Source: Candidatus Omnitrophota bacterium (GTDB lineage Bacteria; Omnitrophota; Gorgyraeia; JAFGIU01). From it: a stretch of DNA of 33,381 nt. The notes under the pieces are model-generated. The model made no database searches. It was not told the origin of the DNA and worked only from the letters and a program-made list of their open reading frames with translations. Both the position numbers and the translations under genes were made by a program. Below are positions 25,121 through 32,590 of the stretch, piece by piece (position 1 is the stretch's first letter; each line of letters starts with the position of its first letter). The stretch lies in NCBI GenBank assembly GCA_016929445.1, contig JAFGIU010000004.1, positions 1-33,381 of the forward strand, in the 5' to 3' direction.

Positions 25121-26293
25121 GTGAATTCCGAACCCATTACGCGCAGGCAGTTTCTTCTTCGCAGCGTCCGTCTGGGCGCAATAGGTGCTTGTGCCCTGGC
25201 CGTCCCGGGCGCCGTGTCCTGGCTCATCTCGCAGTTCCCTCCGCCTAAGACAATCGTCAATACCCTGGGTACCGCGGACCAGCTTTTGCATCCGGCACAG
25301 TGGTGGCAATCCGCTTGTGCAGGCGTGCAGTGCACGCTGTGTCCGTTCAACTGTTTCATTCCCGAAGGCATGCGCGGCATCTGCAATGTGCGCGCCAACG
25401 TGGCGGGTGAGCTCAAGACTTTGGTTTATGCACAGCCTGTTTCCCTGCACGTGGATCCCATTGAGAAAAAGCCTTTCTACCATTTGTATCCCGGATCGCG
25501 CGCCTTCTCGGTCTCCACCGTGGGCTGTAATCTTAATTGTGCTTTTTGCCAGAACTGGGAGATCTCCCAGGTGCAGCCCGAGCAAGCCAAGGGCGAGTAC
25601 GTGCCGCCCGCAAAGCTGGTGGAGATGGCGCAGCGCGCAGGTTGCCGTTCCATTGCCTACACCTACGGCGAACCCACGGTTTTTTATGAATACATGTTGG
25701 AGACCGCGAAGCTGGCGCGGCGCGCGGGCTTGGCCAATGTGATGGTCTCGGCAGGTTATATTAACTGGCCGCCTTTGCGGGAGTTGTTGCCCTACCTGGA
25801 TGCGGTCAAGATCGATCTCAAAGGATTTAACGAGGGTTTTTACCGCCGGGTGGTCAAGGGCGAATTGCGTTATGTGCTGCGCACCTTGAGAAAGCTGAGT
25901 CGCGCGGGCATGCTGACGGAGCTGGTAAACCTCGTGGTGCCCACGCTCAACGACAACATGGATGAAATCCGGCAGATGTGCCGTTGGGTTGTGCAGAACA
26001 TGGGACCGGATACTCCGCTTTCCTTTTCGCGTTTTACGCCGCACTATCAGCTGCAGAATTTGCCGCCCACTCCTGTGGAAACTTTGGAGCGCGCTTATGC
26101 AGTGGGGCGCCAAGAAGGGCTTAACTATGTGTATGTCGGCAATGTGGTGGGGCATCCCACGGAGAGTACGTTCTGCCCCACATGCAATCGTGTGATGATC
26201 AAGCGCTATGGGTATGCGGTGCAGGGAATATTTATGGATGCGGAGGGACGCTGCCCTTATGACGGGACGAAGATTTATGGGAAGTGGGGGTGA
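25121..26293 (+). CDS. amrS: AmmeMemoRadiSam-type radical SAM enzyme with Tat signal
   Basis: A 390-residue radical SAM protein of the AmrS family. The radical cluster triad is Cys136-x3-Cys140-x2-Cys143 in VGCNLNCAFCQNWEIS. An earlier cysteine set (CTLCPFNC, residues about 73-80) and a late pair (CPTCNRV) are also conserved. The N-terminus is a twin-arginine signal, TRRQFL (Arg8-Arg9), then a hydrophobic stretch ending near AVPGA. That implies export of a folded Fe-S protein, although radical SAM chemistry needs cytoplasmic SAM and electrons, so it may remain membrane-anchored. No AMMECR1 or Memo gene is next to it. The start is GTG 25121, with a weak ribosome site. The symbol is by family resemblance. 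Confidence 0.87.
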   Translation: MNSEPITRRQFLLRSVRLGAIGACALAVPGAVSWLISQFPPPKTIVNTLGTADQLLHPAQWWQSACAGVQCTLCPFNCFIPEGMRGICNVRANVAGELKTLVYAQPVSLHVDPIEKKPFYHLYPGSRAFSVSTVGCNLNCAFCQNWEISQVQPEQAKGEYVPPAKLVEMAQRAGCRSIAYTYGEPTVFYEYMLETAKLARRAGLANVMVSAGYINWPPLRELLPYLDAVKIDLKGFNEGFYRRVVKGELRYVLRTLRKLSRAGMLTELVNLVVPTLNDNMDEIRQMCRWVVQNMGPDTPLSFSRFTPHYQLQNLPPTPVETLERAYAVGRQEGLNYVYVGNVVGHPTESTFCPTCNRVMIKRYGYAVQGIFMDAEGRCPYDGTKIYGKWG

Positions 26294-26321
26294 CGCGAAG
26301 CGAAGGCATCGAACGCTCCGC

Positions 26322-26397
26322 GTCATCCCGAGCCGACTTTTAGGGAGGCGTGGGGATCTTTGCGCCACAAAGATCGCTTCACTGCGTTCGCGATGAC
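26322..26397. repeat. Dispersed-type intergenic inverted repeat between convergent genes
   Basis: Outer arms are GTCATC (26322-26327) and GATGAC (26392-26397). The centre is a perfect 8-bp hairpin, GATCTTTG (26355-26362) with CAAAGATC (26368-26375). The wording (CATCCCGAG...CGCTTCACTGCGTTCGCGATGAC) is of a kind I have seen repeated in many bacterial genomes. The right arm overlaps the last codons of the minus-strand gene. It may also serve as a bidirectional terminator. Confidence 0.6.
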
Positions 26398-28568
26398 AAC
26401 TGCTTTCGCGGGAACGACATTAAGAGTGGGGCAAGAGCGCCGATCACGAGCGTCACTTGCAGCCCGAACACCGGCACCAACATTGCGCTGGTAAGCACGG
26501 CCCCCAGCGCGGCGCCCCACAGGTCCGCGGCATAGAGTGTGCCTGAGACCTGGGACGCACGCGTGTTGTGGAGGGCCCGGGCGGCCAAGGCAAAACCTGC
26601 GCCCGGCCAAAGCGCGCTGGTAAACACGAGTGCACTGAATAGCGCGAGTGGCCACACAGAGAGTTCTTTGAGAAAGGGAAGGCTGGAGCCCAGTGTCAGG
26701 CCCCAGACTCCGGCCCACAGCAGCAGCCGGCGCAGTCTCTTGAGCATTTCAGGTTCACTTGCCGGGCCATGGATGCGCAAGGCCCATTGAGCGCCCGCGC
26801 TTAAGCCCAGCATGAACGCGGCAAAGAGCGCGCCGAGTTGCCAGTACACATAGCCGTGCAAGGCTTGGAAGGCAAGGATCAGCACGGTTTCATACAGGAT
26901 GCCGGCAGCGCCCAGAACAAAGAGGACGCAGACCGGGTGCTGCTCGCGAATTACTTTGCGTCCCTGCCAAAAGAGTCTCAGGGCCCAAAGGAGGCCGAAC
27001 AAGAGGGCCGCGAATCCCAGGAAATAGGCGGGTGAGACGAATTTGCTCAGCCAGGCTCGCCAAGTGTAGGCATAGCACACGGGGAATAGGTCGCGGTTGA
27101 GCCGCACGGCGCGCGCGTTTTCCAGGCCCGAGAGCAGGGCTTGGCGCCGCTGCGGATCGAGCTTGTACGGAAAATAGCTGGGTACCACAGCGCTGTTGCT
27201 GAGCCGGCGCTGATCGACGCGCCGGCCGAGTAAGTCGGCGTCCAAGCGGATTGGATCCGGGCTTGCCAATAGCAGGAGGGGGTTTCCGGCCACTAGCTCG
27301 ACATGATCGATGGCTGCGCGGAGTGTTTGCAGCAAACAGGCATTGGAATAGGTTGTGGCCGGGGAGAGATAGTTGTCGGATGAGCGGATTTGGAAGGCCA
27401 GGATCCCCCCGGGCCGAAGACGGGCGCGTGCGGCTTCAAAGGCCTCAACAGTATAGAGCCGGTTGATCTGGGCGTTAATCGGTTCCGGCACCGAGAGCAG
27501 GATCACATCGTACTGCTTACTCGATTGCATGAGCCAAGTGCGGCTGTCCTGGGTGTGACGGTGCACGCGGAGATCTTCAAGGGCCATGCGATCGGGGCCG
27601 CTGAGATGTTTCCGAATCAATTGAAGTGGCGCGGGATCGATCTCCACCCAATCCACCTCAGCAACCGGGTGTTTGAGGATCTCGGCCAGCAGACCGGTGC
27701 TTGCGCCTCCGAGCACCAAGACTTTGCCGGGATGCTCGTTGAGTAGTAGAGGCCAGTGGGCGAGTTCTTCATATGCGACCGGATCCGGGAAGTGGGCGCT
27801 GAGCACTCCGTTCTCGAATAAGATGTTCAAACTGCCCATGCGTGTGAGCGCGAGGTGGCCGTAGCGCGAGACCTGTTCTTCCACAAAGTTGTATCCGCGG
27901 AACTGCAGAGCGCGGGAGCGTTGGGGGATGGAGGCCCCGAACCAGGCCAAAGTGAGTGCGGCTGTCAGGAGTGCGACTGCGATTCGCGAGCGGGGCCTTG
28001 TTAAGAGCGGTAGGGCTGCTGCAAGGGCTGCCGCAGCACATAGGGTGATGAGGATGTCTGCGCTCAGGCGCCCGGCGATCAGGCCCGTGTGGAGAAGGCC
28101 GCCGGCCACAGCCCCCGCGGCTTCCCATGCATAGGCGTGGCCTGCGCTGAGGCCGCTTCGTCGATGGGCTACGGCACAGCCGCAAGTGAAGCAGGCGCCC
28201 AGAGCCAGGCCTGTTGGGGCGAGCAGGGCGGCCGTCAAGAGGAAGGTCGGGAAGAGCCCGATGAGCATGCCAAAGCCGAAGAGCAGTTTGCTCAGCCGGA
28301 TGAGCAGCAAATTGCATAAGAGCAAGGGGAGAAGTTGGATGAGCAGATAGGGGAGGGCTTGAGCGTGTTGATTGCGTGCCCAGTAGGCGCCTGCCCCGAC
28401 CCAGCCCATCCATGAGGCCAGGAGAAATCCCAAAAAGAGTTCGTGTCCGGAAAAGACGATCAGGAGTTCCTGTACAAAGGCCAGTTGTAGGATGAGGGAG
28501 ATCGCGCCATAGAGCGCAAAAGCAAGACGAGGGAGAAGCGATTGTCTGAAGAGCGCAGCGTTCATCAA
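26379..28568 (-). CDS. Spermidine-synthase-like domain fused to membrane domains
   Basis: A 729-residue membrane protein. About seven hydrophobic segments (residues 10-215) precede a soluble Rossmann-type domain (about 220-490) and then another set of five to six membrane segments (about 505-720). The soluble domain resembles polyamine synthases: YEELAHWPLLLNEHPGKVLVLGG, the acidic VEIDP, DSRTWL and LYTVEAF. At the usual catalytic DxxDP position it reads LSVPEP, so aminopropyl transfer is doubtful. This is the 'fused MFS/spermidine synthase' type, with no firm function. The start is ATG ATG at 28568 behind AAGG. It diverges from the ferredoxin gene with almost no gap. The C-terminal residues (SFPRKQLSSRTQ) are encoded by an intergenic-type repeat. 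Confidence 0.85.
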   Translation of the reverse strand: MMNAALFRQSLLPRLAFALYGAISLILQLAFVQELLIVFSGHELFLGFLLASWMGWVGAGAYWARNQHAQALPYLLIQLLPLLLCNLLLIRLSKLLFGFGMLIGLFPTFLLTAALLAPTGLALGACFTCGCAVAHRRSGLSAGHAYAWEAAGAVAGGLLHTGLIAGRLSADILITLCAAAALAAALPLLTRPRSRIAVALLTAALTLAWFGASIPQRSRALQFRGYNFVEEQVSRYGHLALTRMGSLNILFENGVLSAHFPDPVAYEELAHWPLLLNEHPGKVLVLGGASTGLLAEILKHPVAEVDWVEIDPAPLQLIRKHLSGPDRMALEDLRVHRHTQDSRTWLMQSSKQYDVILLSVPEPINAQINRLYTVEAFEAARARLRPGGILAFQIRSSDNYLSPATTYSNACLLQTLRAAIDHVELVAGNPLLLLASPDPIRLDADLLGRRVDQRRLSNSAVVPSYFPYKLDPQRRQALLSGLENARAVRLNRDLFPVCYAYTWRAWLSKFVSPAYFLGFAALLFGLLWALRLFWQGRKVIREQHPVCVLFVLGAAGILYETVLILAFQALHGYVYWQLGALFAAFMLGLSAGAQWALRIHGPASEPEMLKRLRRLLLWAGVWGLTLGSSLPFLKELSVWPLALFSALVFTSALWPGAGFALAARALHNTRASQVSGTLYAADLWGAALGAVLTSAMLVPVFGLQVTLVIGALAPLLMSFPRKQLSSRTQ

Positions 28569-28586
28569 GCCGCCTTACCCCAAAAG

Positions 28587-29684
28587 ATGAGTGCGGCCTT
28601 GGCAACGGTTGTGATATTGACTTTGGGGATGCTGAGCGCGTTCACCACGCGCGAGGCGCCACTCCTCGTTGCCAAGGCATTGTGGATTTGTGCTATCGGT
28701 TTCATGGCCTACCGGGTATTTCTTACCGGCATTATCGGCCGCTGGCGTTCGGTTTTCTTCATTATCCTTGCGTGGTCCTTTGTCGTCCACTTCAAAGCCC
28801 AACTGATCGGACTCACAGGGAGTGCGTTCATCACCCCTGAAATTCAGGAAGTGCCTTATTGCCACATCGCGATGAGCTCTTCCTTCCTCAATTACCTATA
28901 TCAACAATATCTGGCACTGATGAGCGGAAGCTGGCTCAAGTGGTCGCCGTTGACCTGGGGAGCGCTTTGGCTTTTGGTGACCTTGGCTTTGGGCCAGGCC
29001 TGGTGTTCCTGGGCTTGCATGTACGGGGGGCTGGATTCGGGATTCTCCAAGATTTTGCGTAAGCCCCTTGTGAAATGGCGGGGTTTGCCCAAGGGCTTGC
29101 GCGATCTGCCTGCGGGTATTTTGGTCGCTGCGCTTCTGATCTCTCTGGTTACTCTCAAACCGGTCTTCTGCTTGTGGATGTGTCCTCTGAAGCTGGGCAC
29201 GGGATTTTTGGAACCGGATACGCTGAAGAATATGCTCCAATTCCTGAGCTTCTTCTTCATCGGGTTGTTCTTCTTGGTGTTGCTGCCGCTTTTGACAAAG
29301 AAAAGAGCCTTCTGCGGTTTGATTTGCCCTTTTGGGGCGTGGCAGTCTTTTTTTGGCCGGATCAATCCCTACCGCGTCAAGATCGATCCCGATAAGTGCA
29401 CGCTTTGCGAGAAATGTGTGAGTGCTTGTCCGACCTTTGCCATTGATAAGGACCGCCCGATAGAGGAGAGGGTGCTGCCTTATTGCAATCGCTGCGGCGA
29501 GTGCATGGATGTGTGCCCGGCTTTGGCCATTGATTATCATTTGGTGGGCGAGAAAAAGCTGGGTATTCCCAATACTTGGCCGCGGCGATTGTTTTTGCTC
29601 AGCTCTTGGATGGTGGCCGGTGCGGTTTCCCTGTTATTTGTCCCTGAGGCCCTCTTGCGTTTGTGGAGGTGCTTGCCGCTATGA
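28587..29684 (+). CDS. NapH-like membrane ferredoxin (4Fe-4S)
   Basis: A 365-residue protein with about five to six membrane segments. The membrane-proximal cysteine pairs are WCSWAC, FCLWMCPLK and FCGLICPFG, as in NapH/NosR/RdxA-type proteins. It ends in two 4Fe-4S motifs, CTLCEKCVSACP (Cys271, 274, 277, 281) and CNRCGECMDVCP (Cys300, 303, 306, 310). A last membrane segment follows. It would move electrons across or along the membrane. The ATG at 28587 lacks a ribosome site. An in-frame TTG at 28542 has GGGAG six bases upstream and would make the gene overlap the divergent neighbour by 27 bases. It overlaps the next gene by ATGA. Confidence 0.88.
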   Translation: MSAALATVVILTLGMLSAFTTREAPLLVAKALWICAIGFMAYRVFLTGIIGRWRSVFFIILAWSFVVHFKAQLIGLTGSAFITPEIQEVPYCHIAMSSSFLNYLYQQYLALMSGSWLKWSPLTWGALWLLVTLALGQAWCSWACMYGGLDSGFSKILRKPLVKWRGLPKGLRDLPAGILVAALLISLVTLKPVFCLWMCPLKLGTGFLEPDTLKNMLQFLSFFFIGLFFLVLLPLLTKKRAFCGLICPFGAWQSFFGRINPYRVKIDPDKCTLCEKCVSACPTFAIDKDRPIEERVLPYCNRCGECMDVCPALAIDYHLVGEKKLGIPNTWPRRLFLLSSWMVAGAVSLLFVPEALLRLWRCLPL

Positions 29685-30295
29685 CTCAGCTAATTGCCGA
29701 GGGGTGGGCGCTTGGTCTTTCCACAGGGCCCTATTGTTTTGGGGCCTGTGTGCCTTTTGTGGTGCCGTATCTGTTTGCAGAAGGCCTGGGAACGTGGCGT
29801 GCCAATATCCGTGTGATTGGAGAGTTCTTGCTGGGACGGCTCCTGGCCTATGCCACGTTTGGGATGTTTGTAGGGTGGTTAGGCCAAAGCATGCAACCCC
29901 ATCTGAGTGAGAGAGTGACCTCTTGGGCTCTATTAGGGACTGCTTTAATCATGATTATCTACGCGTTTAACCAAAGTCTGCCAAGACTCAAATTCTGTGA
30001 AAAATTCTTAAGCGGGAAAAAACTTGCGCGGATGCCATTGATTTTGGGAATCCTCATCGGCATCAATGTGTGTCCTCCCTTTGTGGTCGGTGTGGCGCGT
30101 CTCTTGCAGGTTGGGGGGATCTCTGCCGGGCTTGTATTTTTTCTGGGCTTTTTTGTGGGTACCAGCTTATATGTGATCCCTCTTATCGGGCTCAGCCCTT
30201 TCACCCAGATGGAACGCCTCCGGTCCATCGGCACTTGGAGCGCCCTGCTTGTGGGCACCTATTTTCTTGTGAGCTCCATCTCCGCACTGTTCTAG
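29681..30295 (+). CDS. DsbD_2/CcdA-like membrane electron-transfer protein
   Basis: A 204-residue protein with about six membrane helices in two similar halves. Cysteines that look redox-active sit at Cys19 and Cys23 in TGPYCFGACVP and at Cys131 in INVCPPF, with prolines around them as in DsbD/CcdA. It could be annotated as sulfite exporter TauE/SafE or as DsbD_2. Translational coupling to the NapH-like ferredoxin (4-base overlap) favours electron transfer through thiols from a ferredoxin to an extracytoplasmic acceptor. The acceptor thioredoxin is not nearby. ATG 29681 follows GGAGG at 29665-29669. Confidence 0.82.
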   Translation: MTQLIAEGWALGLSTGPYCFGACVPFVVPYLFAEGLGTWRANIRVIGEFLLGRLLAYATFGMFVGWLGQSMQPHLSERVTSWALLGTALIMIIYAFNQSLPRLKFCEKFLSGKKLARMPLILGILIGINVCPPFVVGVARLLQVGGISAGLVFFLGFFVGTSLYVIPLIGLSPFTQMERLRSIGTWSALLVGTYFLVSSISALF

Positions 30296-30305
30296 CTTTC
30301 TCTTC

Positions 30306-30357
30306 GGTGCCAGGCACCGGTGCCTGGCACCAGTGCCTGACACCAGTGCCTGACACC
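30306..30357. repeat. Tandem 13-bp palindromic repeat, copy 3 (four units)
   Basis: Same three units as copy 1 plus a second AGTGCCTGACACC, so four abutting 13-mers. It follows the DsbD_2-like gene by ten bases. The extra unit shows that the array changes length by whole units. Confidence 0.9.
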
Positions 30358-30377
30358 GCGGACGGGGAGTTGTTGTT

Positions 30378-30433
30378 AGGGACGAATCTTTCATAACCAT
30401 TTGCTGGGTAATGGGTTGGCGAGAACCGTCCCT
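30378..30433. repeat. Long imperfect hairpin upstream of the EF-G-like gene
   Basis: AGGGACG (30378-30384) pairs with CGTCCCT (30427-30433). Inside, AACCAT (30395-30400) pairs with ATGGGTT (30411-30417) with a one-base bulge. It has no T tract. It ends just before the promoter region and may be another dispersed palindromic repeat. Confidence 0.5.
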
Positions 30434-30455
30434 GGGTGTATGATTCCGGTCACTG

Positions 30456-30464
30456 TGTTACAAT
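30456..30464 (+). promoter_or_regulatory. Extended -10 promoter of the EF-G-like/DAHP synthase operon
   Basis: TG-T-TACAAT, identical to the mscL element. Here it lies 104 bases before ATG 30569, so the transcript has a leader and the gene has its own AGGAG (30555-30559). Confidence 0.5.
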
Positions 30465-30568
30465 GGTCAAACCGGCCACAATAGCCTCCTAAGAGGAATC
30501 CTTGGCCCAGCTTGGCCGAGCTTCTTTCACTTCCAAATGCCCGATTTGGCAGTCAGGAGTAAGGAAAC

Positions 30569-32590
30569 ATGACGGTAGAAGCAACTCGCGTACGCACTCT
30601 TGCCCTCGTGGGACACGCAGGCGCCGGCAAGACTTCTTTAGCAGAAGCCCTCCTTCATCAGGCCAAACTCACCACCCGCTTGGGTAAGGTTGAAGAAGGG
30701 CAAACCGCCAGCGATTACCGCGATGATGAGATCGAGCACAAACACTCCATCAATAGTTCCGTTCTTCAGATTGATCACAAGAATCACAGCATTCATTTGA
30801 TTGATACCCCGGGTTATGCTGACTTTATCGGCGAGGTTTGCGCTGCCCTCTATGCAGTGGATGCCGTCTGCGTTGTGGTGGACGCGACCAAGGGTGTGGA
30901 AGTGGGAACGGAAAAGGTATGGCGCCTTGCTTCGGAAGCAAATTTGCCGCGTGCGGTATTTGTGAGCAAGCTCAGTAAGCCGGGTGCGGATTTTGACAGG
31001 ACGCTGAATTCCATTCAGTCCTGCTTCGGCAAATCGTGTGTGCCTCTGGAGGCTCCGGGCTCTGCGCCGGTGGACCTTTTGCAGGACGGTTTGGAGGAAG
31101 ATCTGCAGGCCTATCAACAGAGCCTGATTGAGGCGGTTGCCGAGACAGACGATACTCTTTTAGAGCGGTATTTGGAAGAAGGGCAGTTGCCCCTGGCAGA
31201 CGTCAAGAACCAACTGCGCGCGGATATGATTGCGGGCAAGGTTGTCCCGATCTTTTGCGGCGACCTCCTGGAATCCGGTGCGGTGGCGCGTTTCCTGGAT
31301 GCGATTGTGGAGTTGTTCCCTGCGCCGACGGACCGGCCGCCTATTGCGGAAAAGGTCATGGATCCGGAGCAAGAACCCAGGACCCGCGAGCGCGATCCCT
31401 CAGCGCCTTTTAGCGCCTATGTGTTCAAGAGCATTATTGATCCGTTTGTGGGCCAGCTTACGGTTTTCCGTGTGGTCTCGGGTTCGCTCTCGGCCCACGG
31501 TGAGTTCACTAATTTCTCCAAGGGCAAGAAGGAGCGCGTGGGAGAAATCGTCTACTTGCGCGGCAAGAACACGTTGCCTGTTGAAAAGATCCAAACGGGT
31601 GAGATCGGCGCCATTGCCAAACTCAAGCTGACGGAAACAGGGGACAGTATCGGTGCCAAAGATCCGTTCATTTTTCCTCAACCGGATCTGCCCAATGCCA
31701 CGCTTTCGATTTCCGTGACGCCGAAGTCCATGGAAGACGAAGACAAAATTTCGCAGGGCTTGCACCGGCTATCTCAAGAGGATCCGACTTTCAAGATTAG
31801 CCGCGATGAGCAGACCCACGACTTGTTGGTTTCCGGACTGGGCGACATGCATCTCAATGTGATGGTTCATCGCCTCAAATCCCAGTACGGGGTCGATGTC
31901 ACCGTGGGGACTCCGCGCGTGTCCTACCGCGAGACCTTCACTCAGACCGTTGAGGTTCAGGGCAAATTCAAGAAGCAGAGCGGAGGCCATGGTCAGTACG
32001 GGGATTGCCACGTCAGGTTTGAACCCTTGGAGAGGGGAGCGGGCTTTGAATTTGTGGACGAGATTGTCGGCGGTGTGATTCCGCGCCAGTATATCCCGGC
32101 GGTGGAAAAGGGCATCAGGGATGCCATGGCCAAGGGAGTTCTGGCCGGCTATCCGCTGGAGGATGTGCGCGCTGCGCTATTCCACGGTTCTTATCACGCA
32201 GTGGACTCTTCGGATCTGGCCTTTCAAATGGCCGGGGTCATGGCCCTCAAGGCAGCGGCTGAAAAAGCGCGGCCTGTGCTTTTGGAGCCCATCATGAAGC
32301 TCGAGGTCATTATTCCCGAGGAGTTCATGGGGGCGGTCAACGGGGATCTCAGTTCCAGGCGCGGGCGCGTGGAAGGCATGGGGACCGGAGGGGCGCAGGG
32401 CACTCAGGTGATTATTGCCGAAGCCCCCTTGTCCGAGATTCTGCGATACTCCTCAGAGCTCAAGTCGATTACCGGGGGCCAAGGCACTTTTGAGATGAAG
32501 TTCTCTCATTACGCGGAAGTCCCTCATAAGCAGGCCGAAGCCGTGATTGCTGCCGCCCAGAAGGCCAAAGAGGAGAGGCACTCTAAATGA
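30569..32590 (+). CDS. Elongation factor G-like GTPase with degenerate G motifs
   Basis: A 673-residue protein with the full EF-G layout: G domain, domain II, the domain III segment (ISVTPKSMEDEDKISQGL), domain IV (SGGHGQYGDC) and domain V. The P loop is intact (GHAGAGKTS, residues 15-23). Switch II reads DTPGYADF (79-86), with Tyr83 where EF-G has the catalytic His. The G4 motif, normally NKxD, reads SKLS (133-136), so the base-specifying Asn and Asp are both missing. This is therefore an EF-G paralogue (FusA2-like class), probably not the main translocase. Its role is unknown. ATG 30569 has AGGAG at 30555-30559. Its stop overlaps the DAHP synthase start by four bases. Confidence 0.9.
   Translation: MTVEATRVRTLALVGHAGAGKTSLAEALLHQAKLTTRLGKVEEGQTASDYRDDEIEHKHSINSSVLQIDHKNHSIHLIDTPGYADFIGEVCAALYAVDAVCVVVDATKGVEVGTEKVWRLASEANLPRAVFVSKLSKPGADFDRTLNSIQSCFGKSCVPLEAPGSAPVDLLQDGLEEDLQAYQQSLIEAVAETDDTLLERYLEEGQLPLADVKNQLRADMIAGKVVPIFCGDLLESGAVARFLDAIVELFPAPTDRPPIAEKVMDPEQEPRTRERDPSAPFSAYVFKSIIDPFVGQLTVFRVVSGSLSAHGEFTNFSKGKKERVGEIVYLRGKNTLPVEKIQTGEIGAIAKLKLTETGDSIGAKDPFIFPQPDLPNATLSISVTPKSMEDEDKISQGLHRLSQEDPTFKISRDEQTHDLLVSGLGDMHLNVMVHRLKSQYGVDVTVGTPRVSYRETFTQTVEVQGKFKKQSGGHGQYGDCHVRFEPLERGAGFEFVDEIVGGVIPRQYIPAVEKGIRDAMAKGVLAGYPLEDVRAALFHGSYHAVDSSDLAFQMAGVMALKAAAEKARPVLLEPIMKLEVIIPEEFMGAVNGDLSSRRGRVEGMGTGGAQGTQVIIAEAPLSEILRYSSELKSITGGQGTFEMKFSHYAEVPHKQAEAVIAAAQKAKEERHSK

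Noticed and set aside
24443-26368. A 641-codon open frame on the minus strand across the glycosyltransferase and radical SAM genes
   Set aside because: It is antisense to two clear family members, has low-complexity His/Arg/Leu-rich translation and no recognisable domain. It is a shadow of GC-biased codons.
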